Assembly (NCBI RefSeq): GCF_014904795.1
Contig: NZ_JACZFS010000014.1
Location: forward strand, 62,001 to 126,000
Reading direction: 5' to 3'
DNA length: 64,000 nt
Source: Nisaea nitritireducens
GTDB taxonomy: Bacteria; Pseudomonadota; Alphaproteobacteria; Thalassobaculales; Thalassobaculaceae
The notes below the pieces were generated by a model, which searched no databases, was not told the origin of the DNA, and worked only from the letters and a program-made list of their open reading frames with translations. Both the position numbers and the translations under genes were made by a program. Positions 56,157 to 64,000 of this stretch are shown one piece after another. The first letter of the stretch is position 1, and each line of letters begins with the position of its first letter.

Positions 56157-56981
56157 TTACTCCGCCGCGAGACGAAACATCCAGTCGAGCCCTTCTCCAA
56201 CCCACTCGGCCGGAATGCTGTGTCCGCCGTCGTGCAGGCACAATTGAACCTCCCTGCCGGAAGCACATCCGCTCCACACCCTGCATTTATAGCGCTTCCC
56301 GATCTCTTCTCCGGACGGAGTCTGCGCACAGCGATTGAGGGAGACCACGCCGTCGATCCCGGCGGTTACCGGCATCGAGTTGTAGGTGCCGATCGCGTCA
56401 TAGGCGACGACTCGGTCCGCCGTTCCATGAATGTGGCGAAGGTTGACCGGGCCGCCCGGGCAGACCTCGGGATTTGAATTCCAGAACCCACCCGCAATCG
56501 GCACATACGCGCGGAACATACCCTTGGCATAGCAGGCGACGTTCCAGACCATTGAGGCACCGCGCGAGAAACCGGATGCCATGGTCCGCGTCCCGTCGAT
56601 AGGCCAACGACGCCGAATATCGGCCATGACCCGCTCCGTATAGGCGAGCTCGTCACGGCCATTCTCCGCACGCCCTTCCCCGATCTGCCGCCAATAGCCG
56701 TGCGGTGCATACGGTGCCACGAACAGGGCTCCGCGCCGGTTCACACCGCGTACCATTGCCTTGTTCCGGAAGGTCGCTTCCGGTGAGCTGTTCCAACCGT
56801 GGAAATACACCACGAGCGGCAAGGGCGAAAAACCGTCCCAATCTGCCGGAGGCGACGAGAGGTAATAGCCTTCGGCCACGTCACAGCGCTCCCCGTCCCC
56901 ACAGGAGGCAAACACACCCTGCGATCCAGAACCGGCAATCAGGGCAAATGCAAGAAGGAGAGCTGAAATGAGCCGGATCAT
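56157..56981 (-). CDS. Secreted polyhydroxybutyrate depolymerase/feruloyl esterase-like hydrolase
   Basis: 274 aa. Sec leader 'MIRLISALLLAFALIAGSGS' then 'FASCGDGERCDVAEGYYLSS'. The hydrolase core has 'VVYFHGWNSSPEATFRN', nucleophile Ser in 'ASGFSRGASMVWNVACYAKG', Asp in 'HGTADRVVAYD' and His in 'HDGGHSIPAEW'. The layout is LpqC/PHB depolymerase-type, acting on polyesters or aromatic esters outside the cytoplasm. Several Cys residues suggest disulfides. ATG 56981 has GGAG upstream and puts the leader at the N-terminus; the longer frame does not. Confidence 0.87.
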   Translation of the reverse strand: MIRLISALLLAFALIAGSGSQGVFASCGDGERCDVAEGYYLSSPPADWDGFSPLPLVVYFHGWNSSPEATFRNKAMVRGVNRRGALFVAPYAPHGYWRQIGEGRAENGRDELAYTERVMADIRRRWPIDGTRTMASGFSRGASMVWNVACYAKGMFRAYVPIAGGFWNSNPEVCPGGPVNLRHIHGTADRVVAYDAIGTYNSMPVTAGIDGVVSLNRCAQTPSGEEIGKRYKCRVWSGCASGREVQLCLHDGGHSIPAEWVGEGLDWMFRLAAE

Positions 56982-57097
56982 GCGGCACTCCGGAGCCGGG
57001 AGACATTGTGTTCCCCCGAGACATATACCGCCCGATGACCTCATGGCGGACAAACCCGGTCACAGGCGCGCGACCGGATGGTCCGGCTTCCCGTGTT

Positions 57098-57805
57098 TCA
57101 GCGCGGCGCGGTGAAGAGATCCGTATAGACCAGTGTCTGGTTCGCATGCTCCCGCATCATCGCTTCGGCACGCTGCGGATCACGGGTCCGGATCGCATTG
57201 AGAATCAGCTTGTGCTGCATGTTGCCGAGACGCAGACGCATCAGGTCCTCCTCGGCATTATCCTGGCTGAAAACGACGGTGCCCAATTTGATCATCGGCA
57301 GCGTCTCCATCCGGCTGAACGTGAACGCGACATAAGGATTGCCGCAGTCCTTCATGATGGTTTCGTGAAAGGCGACATTGCCGTCCTGGTAGTCCAGCGC
57401 CTTGCTCGCCGGATCCATATCCGCATCAAGAGCAGCTGCCATCGCATCGACGGCTTCCTGCAGCCTGGCATCGGCCGTCTCGGATATCCCGGTTTTCGCC
57501 ATCGTTCCCGCGGACAGTCCTTCGAGGACACCGCGTACCTCGTAGGCCTTCTTGATATCGCCGAGATTGAACTCCTGGACGGTGAACCCTCGCCCCTCCC
57601 GTTTGCGAATAAGGCCTTCGACCTCCAGTGCCCGGAGCGCAAGCCGTGCCGGTGTTCGGGAAACGCCGAACATCTCGGCCGCGATCACTTCTGAAATCTT
57701 GGTGCCTTCCGGCAACGTTCCGTCGATGACCATGCGGCGCAACGCAGACAGAACGCGCTTGTCCGCTGAGCCTTCATCGGCTGAAGGGCGCATCAAATGG
57801 TTCAC
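57098..57805 (-). CDS. GntR-family transcriptional regulator with FCD domain
   Basis: About 235 aa. N-terminal winged helix 'EVIAAEMFGVSRTPARLALRAL', 'GLIRKREGRGFTVQEF'; C-terminal all-helical FCD domain with metal/effector residues in 'DYQDGNVAFHETIM' and 'GNMQHKLILNAIRTRDPQRA'. FadR-subfamily regulators sense organic acids or amino acid derivatives. The GTG at 57805 has GGAGGAGG just upstream; ATG 57793 is an alternative. It is divergent from the branched-chain-type ABC operon (185 bases between), which it likely controls. Confidence 0.92.
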   Translation of the reverse strand: MNHLMRPSADEGSADKRVLSALRRMVIDGTLPEGTKISEVIAAEMFGVSRTPARLALRALEVEGLIRKREGRGFTVQEFNLGDIKKAYEVRGVLEGLSAGTMAKTGISETADARLQEAVDAMAAALDADMDPASKALDYQDGNVAFHETIMKDCGNPYVAFTFSRMETLPMIKLGTVVFSQDNAEEDLMRLRLGNMQHKLILNAIRTRDPQRAEAMMREHANQTLVYTDLFTAPR

Positions 57806-57990
57806 CCGGACCTCCTCCCGCCACTTCCGGTTACGGCGCGGCAACACTTCATCACACCAACAATGGATACATAATTTTGGATTTATTTCCAATTCGAACT
57901 TGGAATCAGCATTTCCTTGCCTTGAACGCCGCATTATGGATTCATTTTGGAGCAGCCGCGAAAAAGAGCTGCAACCAAGGGAGGACAATC

Positions 57991-59193
57991 ATGAATCGAC
58001 GCAATTTCGCGATCGCATCGGCTGCGGTCGCGTTGAGTCTCGCGTTTGCTGAGGCCCCACAGGCCCAGGAACCGATCAAATTCGGAATGGTCGCGCATCT
58101 CTCAGGCCCGCTGGCGGGTGGCGAGGCGGTTACCCATCTTCCGAACGTGCAGCTCTGGGTCGAAGAGGTGAACGGACGCGGCGGCTTGATGGTGGACGGC
58201 AAGCGCCGCCCGGTCGAGATCGTTCAATATGACGACAAGACCAATCCGGCCGAGCATATCAAGGCAGTCCAGCGCCTCGCCTCCCAGGACGAAGTCGATT
58301 TCATGATCGCGCCCTACGGAACCGGCTTCAACATTGCCGCCGCGCCTATCTATGCGCGCTACAAGTATCCACTGGTCGCCGTCACGGCGATCACCGACGA
58401 AATCCATGAGCTGACCGCTAAATTCCCGAACATGTTCTTCACGCTCGGGTCCACGAGCGGGTTTGTCGAAGGGGTCACGAACACGCTGAAGACCCTGCAA
58501 AGCAAGGGTGTGATCGGCGACAAGATCGCCATGGTCAACGTGGCCGACGCCTTCGGCATCGAACTCGCAGGCGTGGCCCGGGAGAAGTTCAAGGAAGCGG
58601 GCTTCAATATTGTCTATGACAAGTCCTATCCGCTCGGCACACCGGACCTTTCACCGGTGATGAAAGGCGCGAAAGCGGCTGCCCCGGATGCCTTCGTTGC
58701 CTGGTCCTATCCGCCTGACAGCTTCGCGCTGACCGAGCAGGCGATCATCGAGGATCTCGACGTGAAGGCGTTCTACACAGCCGTTGCCACGGCGTTCCCG
58801 GCATATGGCGGAAAGTTCGGAAACGCCATCGAAGGCAATCTCGGCGCCGGCGGTGTGAATCCGAACACCGACGCCATGAAGGCCTACCGCAAACGGCATC
58901 AGGACGTGACGGGCAAGGCTCCGGACTACTGGGCATCCGCCACCTACTACTCCGCCCTGCAAGTGCTGGAGCAGGCCATTGAAGGCGTCGGCAAGGTCGA
59001 CCGTGCGGCTGTGACAGAGCATATCAAGAACAATGCGTTCGAGACCGTGATCGGCACCATCAGGTTCGACAAGCACAATAACTCCGAACGGTACTGGTCG
59101 GTTGGCCAGTGGCGGGGCGGACAGTTTGTCGCCGTCGCCGATACCGGCATGGGCGACAGCGTCGCACCGGTCGCGAAAAAAGGCTGGAAGTAA
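57991..59193 (+). CDS. Branched-chain-type ABC transporter substrate-binding protein
   Basis: 400 aa. Leader 'MNRRNFAIASAAVALSLAFA' with an Arg pair, cleavage near 'APQAQ-EP'. Mature part: 'IKFGMVAHLSGPLAGGEAVTHL', 'FMIAPYGTGFNIAAAPIYARY', 'GDKIAMVNVADAFGIELAGV', type I fold of the LivJ/LivK/amide-binding group. Ligands of this group range from branched-chain amino acids to amides, aromatic acids and urea; the exact one is unknown. AAGGGAGG lies upstream of the ATG. A terminator-like hairpin follows, before the permease genes. Confidence 0.93.
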   Translation: MNRRNFAIASAAVALSLAFAEAPQAQEPIKFGMVAHLSGPLAGGEAVTHLPNVQLWVEEVNGRGGLMVDGKRRPVEIVQYDDKTNPAEHIKAVQRLASQDEVDFMIAPYGTGFNIAAAPIYARYKYPLVAVTAITDEIHELTAKFPNMFFTLGSTSGFVEGVTNTLKTLQSKGVIGDKIAMVNVADAFGIELAGVAREKFKEAGFNIVYDKSYPLGTPDLSPVMKGAKAAAPDAFVAWSYPPDSFALTEQAIIEDLDVKAFYTAVATAFPAYGGKFGNAIEGNLGAGGVNPNTDAMKAYRKRHQDVTGKAPDYWASATYYSALQVLEQAIEGVGKVDRAAVTEHIKNNAFETVIGTIRFDKHNNSERYWSVGQWRGGQFVAVADTGMGDSVAPVAKKGWK

Positions 59194-59200
59194 CCTGCCC

Positions 59201-59238
59201 TGGGCCGGCTTTCGATGCCTCGGGCCGGCCCATTTTTT
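59201..59238 (+). terminator. Internal terminator/attenuator after the branched-chain binding-protein gene
   Basis: 8-bp stem TGGGCCGG/CCGGCCCA (59201-59208, 59225-59232) with a 16-base loop and TTTTTT directly after. It sits between the binding protein and the first permease of the same operon. Confidence 0.75.
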
Positions 59239-59268
59239 CCAGGCCCTTATTCCAGGAATGAAATCCAG

Positions 59269-60132
59269 ATGGACGTTGTGATCTCCGGATTGCTGCTCGG
59301 CGGGGCCTATGCGCTGGTCGCCATGGGGCTGAACCTGCAATACGGGGTCGCGCGGATCATGAACCTCGCAAATGGCGAGATCCTGATCCTCGGTGGCCTC
59401 GCAGCTTTCTGGGCCTTTGTCAGCTTCGGCCTCAGCCCTCTCCTGACACTGGTCATTGTCGCCCCGCTGGCCTTCATCGGCAGCTGGGCAATGTACAGGC
59501 TGCTGCTGCGTCCCCTGGTCAGACGGGCAAAAACCCGCGGCCAGCTTGAAGTAGATTCGATCCTCGCGACCTTCGGCATCAGCTTCTTCCTTGTGGGCGT
59601 CATGGTGAGCCTGCGTGCCGAATACTTCACCTATTCCTTCCTTGCCACGCCCGTCCACCTGCTTGGAACGACCGTCGCCGCCAACCGGCTGGTGGCGGCG
59701 CTCATTGCCGCTGCCATCGGAGGCGCGCTCTATTTCTGGCTGAACAGATCCCGCCCCGGCATGGCCGTGCGCGCCGTCGCCGTCTCGCCGGAAGCCGCAG
59801 GGCTTGTCGGGATCAATGTCGACCGGGTCTCGGCCTTCGCCTTTGCCCTCGGCGGCGCGGTCACCGCGCTCGGCGGCTGCCTGATCTCGACCTTCGTGAC
59901 CCTCGATGCATCGTCCGGTGTCATCTTCACCATGAAAGCGCTGATCATCGTCATCATGGGTGGCGTGGGCGACATCAGGGGCGCGATCATCGCGGCGCTC
60001 ATCCTCGGGCTCGTCGAAACCGCTGTCGCCTCGATCATCGATCCGGGCCTCACTCTGGTTGCCGCCTATGCGATATTCCTCGCCGTCCTGCTCTTCCGGC
60101 CGCAGGGCCTCTTCGGACAGGGGAGCGCCTGA
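59269..60132 (+). CDS. livH: Branched-chain-type ABC transporter permease, LivH-like
   Basis: 287 aa with about eight hydrophobic segments. 'GLLLGGAYALVAMGLNLQYGVARIMNLANGE' (in part 'ALVAMGLNLQYGV') at the start and 'RAVAVSPEAAGLVGINVDRV' are typical of LivH. The C-terminal 'ILGLVETAVASIIDPG' matches too. ATG 59269 with AGGAA upstream is the start; its last base is shared with the next gene's first codon. Confidence 0.94.
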   Translation: MDVVISGLLLGGAYALVAMGLNLQYGVARIMNLANGEILILGGLAAFWAFVSFGLSPLLTLVIVAPLAFIGSWAMYRLLLRPLVRRAKTRGQLEVDSILATFGISFFLVGVMVSLRAEYFTYSFLATPVHLLGTTVAANRLVAALIAAAIGGALYFWLNRSRPGMAVRAVAVSPEAAGLVGINVDRVSAFAFALGGAVTALGGCLISTFVTLDASSGVIFTMKALIIVIMGGVGDIRGAIIAALILGLVETAVASIIDPGLTLVAAYAIFLAVLLFRPQGLFGQGSA

Positions 60133-61052
60133 TGCCGGATATCCTCCGCGGCGGAGCGGTCCTGCTCGCTGTCCTCGCAGTAGCCGCCCTGCCCCTTCTG
60201 ACCGACGGTTACTGGCTCTCCATCGCCGTCACCATCATGATGTACACGGCGCTCTCCACCAGTTGGGCCCTGTTCTCCGGGCCTACACATTACATCGCGC
60301 TATCAACAGGTGCCTTCTACGGCATCGGCGGATATCTGGTCGCGACGGGGATGAGCGATTTCGGCACCTCTTTCTGGAGCATGATGGCGATTGCCCCCTT
60401 CGTTGCCGCTCTGCTGGCCGGCGCGATCGGCATCGCCACCCTGCGCCTTTCCGGCGTCTATTTCGTGATTTTCACGCTCGGGCTGGCGGAGATGATCCGC
60501 AATCTCGTGAGCTGGGTGCAGAACAATTTCCTCGGCTCCAAAGGGCTCTATGTCCTGACCGAGCTGGAGGAGCGCCACATCTACTGGATGCTCCTCGTGG
60601 TCACCCTCGCGGTCTTTCTGTTCGGCTGGCGTCTCGGCCGCTCACGCATGGGCTTCGCGCTCCGCATTCTCGGCAATGACGAGGAGGTCGCGCGGCATGT
60701 CGGGATCGACACGGCGCGCACGAAGGTCCTGCTTTTCATGACGACAGGGTTCTTCGCCGCGCTCGTCGGCGCCATTGTCGCGCCGCGCTATTACTATATC
60801 GAGCCGAATGTTGTGTTTTCCCCGGAGCTGAGTTTCCTCGTCGTCATCATGGCGCTGCTGGGCGGTACCCGTCGCCTCTATGGCCCGCTCCTGGGGGTCA
60901 TCCCCTTCACCCTGCTCTGGGAAGTGGTCTCCGCATCCTTCCCGAGCGCAACGACCATGGTACTCGGCCTCGCCTTCCTGCTCATCGTCTATCTGATCCC
61001 CGACGGTGTCACCGGCCTGATCGGAAAACTCAGAAAGCGGAGCGTTCCATGA
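60132..61052 (+). CDS. livM: Branched-chain-type ABC transporter permease, LivM-like
   Basis: 306 aa, membrane protein with 'FSGPTHYIALSTGAFYGIGGYL', 'GVYFVIFTLGLAEMIRNLV' and 'RILGNDEEVARHVGIDTART', which are LivM signatures. The start ATG overlaps the LivH stop (1 base). It forms the heterodimeric channel with LivH. Confidence 0.94.
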   Translation: MPDILRGGAVLLAVLAVAALPLLTDGYWLSIAVTIMMYTALSTSWALFSGPTHYIALSTGAFYGIGGYLVATGMSDFGTSFWSMMAIAPFVAALLAGAIGIATLRLSGVYFVIFTLGLAEMIRNLVSWVQNNFLGSKGLYVLTELEERHIYWMLLVVTLAVFLFGWRLGRSRMGFALRILGNDEEVARHVGIDTARTKVLLFMTTGFFAALVGAIVAPRYYYIEPNVVFSPELSFLVVIMALLGGTRRLYGPLLGVIPFTLLWEVVSASFPSATTMVLGLAFLLIVYLIPDGVTGLIGKLRKRSVP

Positions 61053-61780
61053 CACCGGGCGAGACCATTCTCGAAGTGCGCGGACTGACGAAACGCTTCG
61101 GCGGCCTGATTGCCGTCAACGATCTCTCGTTCGATGTTCGCGAGCATGAGGTCATGGGGGTGATCGGGCCCAACGGTTCCGGCAAATCCACCACGATCAA
61201 CCTGATTTCCGGCGCCCTCCGGGCAACATCCGGATCGGTTTTACTCGAAGGCCATGATCTGACGGCGGCTCGTCCGCACGAGACAGCTCGGTTCGGGATT
61301 TCCCGCACCTTCCAGCTGGTCCGCATTCTTCCGGCTCTTTCTGTTCTTGAAAACGCGGTCGCCGGGGCGGTTTTAGGCCACAGGCAACGCTGGGGACAGG
61401 AGGCGGACGCTTTCGCGAAGGATCTGCTTGAACGGGTCGGTCTGGCGGACAAGATCTCCGTTCCGGTATCCGCTCTCACCTATATCGACCAGAAGCGCCT
61501 GGAACTTGCCCGCGCGCTTGCCGGCGAGCCGGAAGTGCTGCTGCTGGACGAATGGCTGGCGGGGCTCAACCCCTCGGAACTCCAGGTCGGGATCGATCTG
61601 ATCTCCTCTCTCCGGGCTGAAGGACGGACGATCATTCTCGTTGAACATGTGATGGACGCGATCCGGTCCCTGTGCGACCGCTGCGTCGTGATGAATTCAG
61701 GGCAAAAGATCGCCGAAGGGACACCAGCGGAAGTTCTCTCTGATCCGCATGTCATCGCAGCCTATCTGGGAGACTCCTGA
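61049..61780 (+). CDS. livG: Branched-chain-type ABC transporter ATP-binding protein, LivG-like
   Basis: 243 aa. Walker A 'GPNGSGKSTTINLISGAL', 'GISRTFQLVRILPALSVLEN', a divergent signature segment 'LTYIDQKRLELARALAG' in which the usual LSGGQ is replaced by 'LTYIDQ' (common in LivG proteins), Walker B 'VLLLDEWLAGLNP' with Trp-Leu in place of Pro-Ser, and 'ILVEHVMDAIRSLCDR'. Overlaps LivM by 4 bases. Confidence 0.94.
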   Translation: MTPGETILEVRGLTKRFGGLIAVNDLSFDVREHEVMGVIGPNGSGKSTTINLISGALRATSGSVLLEGHDLTAARPHETARFGISRTFQLVRILPALSVLENAVAGAVLGHRQRWGQEADAFAKDLLERVGLADKISVPVSALTYIDQKRLELARALAGEPEVLLLDEWLAGLNPSELQVGIDLISSLRAEGRTIILVEHVMDAIRSLCDRCVVMNSGQKIAEGTPAEVLSDPHVIAAYLGDS

Positions 61781-62496
61781 TGCTGGAAGTGCGGGACATC
61801 AGCGTTTCCTACGGGCTGCACGAGGCACTGCACGGTGTTTCAATCACTGTCGAGCCGGGCGAGATCGTCGTCATTCTCGGGGCGAACGGCGCGGGGAAAT
61901 CCTCGTTGCTGCGCGCCATCGCGGGGGTCTCGGACGGCAAGGTCAGCGGTGTCGCCTCTCTCAATGCAAAGGCTCTCATCGGTCAGAAACCGGACAGGGT
62001 GGTCGAGACGGGCCTGGCACTGGTGCCCGAAGGGCGCGGTATATTCGGTGCGCTCAGCGTCGGTGAAAACCTCACGCTCGGTGCCTATCCGGCACGGGCG
62101 CGCGCTGCGGAGAAAGACAACCTTGCGAAAGTCCTGGAGCTGTTCCCGAAACTCAAGGACCGCAGGGCGCAGATCGTCCGCACCATGTCCGGCGGCGAGC
62201 AGCAGATGGTCGCCATCGGACGGGCCATCATGTCCAACCCAGATATCCTGCTGCTGGACGAACCCTCGCTCGGATTGTCGCCAATACTCTGTCAGGAACT
62301 GTTCCGCAATCTCGCGAAGATCCGCGATACCGGCATGGGCATCCTGCTGGTCGAACAGAATGCCCGTCAGAGCCTGGCAATCGCCAACCGTGGCTATCTG
62401 ATCGAGAATGGGCAAATAACCGGCGCCGGCAGCGCTGCGGAGCTGGCAAACGACCCGGCGGTCCAGAAAGCCTATCTCGGCGCCACCAGCATTTGA
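61780..62496 (+). CDS. livF: Branched-chain-type ABC transporter ATP-binding protein, LivF-like
   Basis: 238 aa. Walker A 'GANGAGKSSLLRAIAGV', 'VPEGRGIFGALSVGENLTLG', signature 'TMSGGEQQMVAIGRAIM', Walker B 'ILLLDEPSLGLSP', 'LVEQNARQSLAIANRGY'. Start overlaps the LivG stop by one base. Last gene of the operon, ending before a bidirectional terminator. Confidence 0.95.
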   Translation: MLEVRDISVSYGLHEALHGVSITVEPGEIVVILGANGAGKSSLLRAIAGVSDGKVSGVASLNAKALIGQKPDRVVETGLALVPEGRGIFGALSVGENLTLGAYPARARAAEKDNLAKVLELFPKLKDRRAQIVRTMSGGEQQMVAIGRAIMSNPDILLLDEPSLGLSPILCQELFRNLAKIRDTGMGILLVEQNARQSLAIANRGYLIENGQITGAGSAAELANDPAVQKAYLGATSI

Positions 62497-62504
62497 GCGC
62501 ATGA

Positions 62505-62530
62505 AAAAGGCGGCCCTTAAGCCGCCTTTT
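62505..62530. terminator. Bidirectional terminator between convergent ABC operons
   Basis: 10-bp stem AAAAGGCGGC/GCCGCCTTTT with a 6-base loop; T-runs on both strands. Serves the LivF end and the NMT1-like binding-protein end. Confidence 0.9.
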
Positions 62531-62553
62531 CCGGATCGGTTTTAAAGCGCAGC

Positions 62554-63549
62554 TTACTTCAGCGCCTTGTTCGTGATCATGTGGGTCCAGGCATCTTCCG
62601 GCCGCTTGGTGATGACCGGGCTGGAGCCGCCTTTCAGCAGGGTATTCACGGTCCGCTCGTAGTCGGCCGGGTCGAGCGTGCCGTTGGAGCCTGCCGTCAG
62701 CTTGGAGATTTCCCGCATCATGCGGCGCTGGTGCATTTCGGTCTGGGCGCCGGAAGCATCGTTCTCAAGCACGATGTCGGCGGCTTCGTCCGGATGCTCG
62801 GCCGCATATTTCCAACCCTTCATCGAGGCTTTCACGAAGCGCGCCATCTTGGAGACGAATGCCGGATCCTTGAGGTTTTTCTCAAGCACATAGAGGCCGT
62901 CCTCAAGCGTAGCAACGCCCTGGTCCTGATACTTGAACACCACCAACTCGTCCGCCGGAATGCCGGCATCGATAACCTGCCAATATTCGTTGTAGGTCAT
63001 GGTGGAAACGCAGTCGGCCTGCTTCTGCAGCAGCGGGTCAACGTTGAAGCCCTGCTTCAGCACAGTGACGCCGCCGGCGCTGCCGTCGGTCTTGATGCCG
63101 AGCTGAGCCATCCAGGACAGGAACGGATATTCGTTGCCGAAGAACCAGACGCCGAGGGTCTTGTCCTTGAAGTCAGCCGGGGACTTGATGCCGGTTTCCT
63201 TGCGGCAGGTCAGCATCATGCCGGAGCTCTTGAACGGCTGGGCGATATTGACCAGCGGCACACCCTTCTCGCGGGAGGCGAGAGCGGAAGGCATCCAGTC
63301 GATGATCACATCGGCTCCGCCCCCGGCGATCACCTGCGGCGGCGCGATGTCCGGACCGCCCGGTTTGATATCTACAACGAGCTCTTCTTCCTCGTAGAAA
63401 CCTTTGTCCGCGGCGACGTAATAGCCTGCGAACTGGGCCTGGGTCACCCATTTGAGCTGAAGCGTGACATGGTCATCGCCTTCAGCCATCGCCGTGGCGG
63501 CGGCCAGACTGAATGCCCCCGCGAGCAATCCTGTCAGCATCTTTTGCAT
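62554..63549 (-). CDS. NMT1/THI5-like ABC transporter substrate-binding protein
   Basis: 331 aa. Leader ends near 'ATAMA-EG'. Mature N-terminus 'VTLQLKWVTQAQFAGYYVAADKGFYEEE' (in part 'LQLKWVTQAQFAGYYVAADKG') is the NMT1/THI5-like pattern of ThiY, RibY and related pyrimidine/riboflavin or nitrate/taurine-type binding proteins. 'GVWFFGNEYPFLSWMAQLG' and 'QADCVSTMTYNEYWQVIDAG' also fit. The yeast THI5 Cys-rich motif is absent. GAGGAG precedes ATG 63549. The ligand may be an aromatic heterocycle such as a pyrimidine. It lies downstream of a permease in the same operon. Confidence 0.9.
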   Translation of the reverse strand: MQKMLTGLLAGAFSLAAATAMAEGDDHVTLQLKWVTQAQFAGYYVAADKGFYEEEELVVDIKPGGPDIAPPQVIAGGGADVIIDWMPSALASREKGVPLVNIAQPFKSSGMMLTCRKETGIKSPADFKDKTLGVWFFGNEYPFLSWMAQLGIKTDGSAGGVTVLKQGFNVDPLLQKQADCVSTMTYNEYWQVIDAGIPADELVVFKYQDQGVATLEDGLYVLEKNLKDPAFVSKMARFVKASMKGWKYAAEHPDEAADIVLENDASGAQTEMHQRRMMREISKLTAGSNGTLDPADYERTVNTLLKGGSSPVITKRPEDAWTHMITNKALK

Positions 63550-63590
63550 GGTTACTCTCCTCATTCGATGAAGCCTGCCTGACCCCGGAC

Positions 63591-64000
63591 TTATCTGTTT
63601 GACGGGTGCCAGAATGTAAGGGTGCGCTCGATTAGAACGAGCGACCCGTAGAAAGCGGAACCGGCAAGCGCCGCGACCGCAATTTCCGCCCAGACCATGT
63701 CGACATTCATACGGCCGACCTCGGTTGATATGCGGAATCCCATACCCACGATCGGCGTTCCGAAGAACTCCGACACGATGGCGCCGATCAGCGCCAGAGT
63801 CGAATTGATCTTGAGGGCGTTAAAGATGAAAGGCAGAGCCTCGACGAGACGCAGTTTAAGCAGTGTCTGGCTGTAACTGGCGGCGTAGGTGCGCATCAGG
63901 TCCCGTTGCATCGCGCTTGAGGCAGAGAGGCCTTCCAGCGTGTTCACCAGCATCGGGAAGAACGTCATAATGACGACGACCGCTGCTTTCGACTGCCAGT
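63591..64000 (-). CDS. ABC transporter permease (partial), SsuC/ThiX-like
   Basis: Runs off the right edge; at least 135 C-terminal residues are visible (the frame is open to the last base). The EAA loop is 'LLKLRLVEALPFIFNALKINST' (in part 'EALPFIFNALKINST'), followed by 'LIGAIVSEFFGTPIVGMGF' and a final helix 'AALAGSAFYGSLVLIERTL', as in the nitrate/taurine/thiamine-precursor permeases. It ends 41 bases before the binding-protein start on the same strand, so both belong to one operon; the ATPase must lie outside the window. Confidence 0.92.
   Translation of the reverse strand, partial: WQSKAAVVVIMTFFPMLVNTLEGLSASSAMQRDLMRTYAASYSQTLLKLRLVEALPFIFNALKINSTLALIGAIVSEFFGTPIVGMGFRISTEVGRMNVDMVWAEIAVAALAGSAFYGSLVLIERTLTFWHPSNR

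Overview
The window looks like chromosomal DNA of a free-living, probably marine, heterotrophic alphaproteobacterium, perhaps Rhodospirillales-like. That placement is an inference from the high GC content, the many ABC uptake systems with periplasmic binding proteins, the Caulobacter-type xylose dehydrogenase, the SuyAB-like pair and several chemoreceptors. No marker gene here fixes the genus. There is no phage, transposase, integrase or CRISPR array. One tRNA-Ser(GCU) is present.

Layout. 1-4 kb: the C-terminus of a chemoreceptor, a rhodanese, the ribosome-associated GTPase TypA/BipA, a TfoX-N protein and a lone cyclic-nucleotide-binding protein. 4-9 kb: an aldo/keto reductase, then a tight (+) run of RraA-like aldolase, SAM methyltransferase, PaaG-like hydratase/isomerase and ArsC, facing a solitary Wzt-type ABC ATPase. 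9-18 kb: mainly catabolic enzymes (SAF-domain oxidoreductase, 2-hydroxyacid dehydrogenase, class III and class I CoA-transferases, GMC oxidoreductase, acyl-CoA dehydrogenase) plus MsrB. 18-21 kb: a secreted PDC-like protein divergent from a large chemoreceptor.

21-32 kb: an MFS carrier, then a (-) operon of mandelate-racemase-type enzyme, FAD amine oxidoreductase and a complete polyamine-type ABC transporter, divergent from a MocR regulator coupled to a second GMC oxidoreductase. 32-38 kb: the tRNA, a solitary family-3 binding protein divergent from an orphan histidine kinase, the remnant of another kinase, and a second chemoreceptor/PDC-like pair. 38-46 kb: a UTRA-type GntR regulator divergent from a SuyAB-like lyase, then a xylose locus (SDR dehydrogenase divergent from xylF-xylH-xylG-ROK). 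46-56 kb: an acyltransferase, a BTAD/SARP-like regulator, a polar amino acid ABC operon, an aldehyde dehydrogenase, a sulfotransferase and two hydrolases. 57-64 kb: a FadR-type regulator divergent from a complete branched-chain (Liv-type) ABC operon, then a converging NMT1/THI5-like ABC system that runs off the end.

Overall the genes pair uptake systems with local regulators and oxidoreductases. The points most worth attention are the two paralogous secreted PDC-like proteins that each sit beside a chemoreceptor, the MocR-linked polyamine-type uptake and oxidation cluster, hairpins placed directly after four binding-protein genes, a xylose transporter with a half-size ATPase, and a decayed kinase gene.
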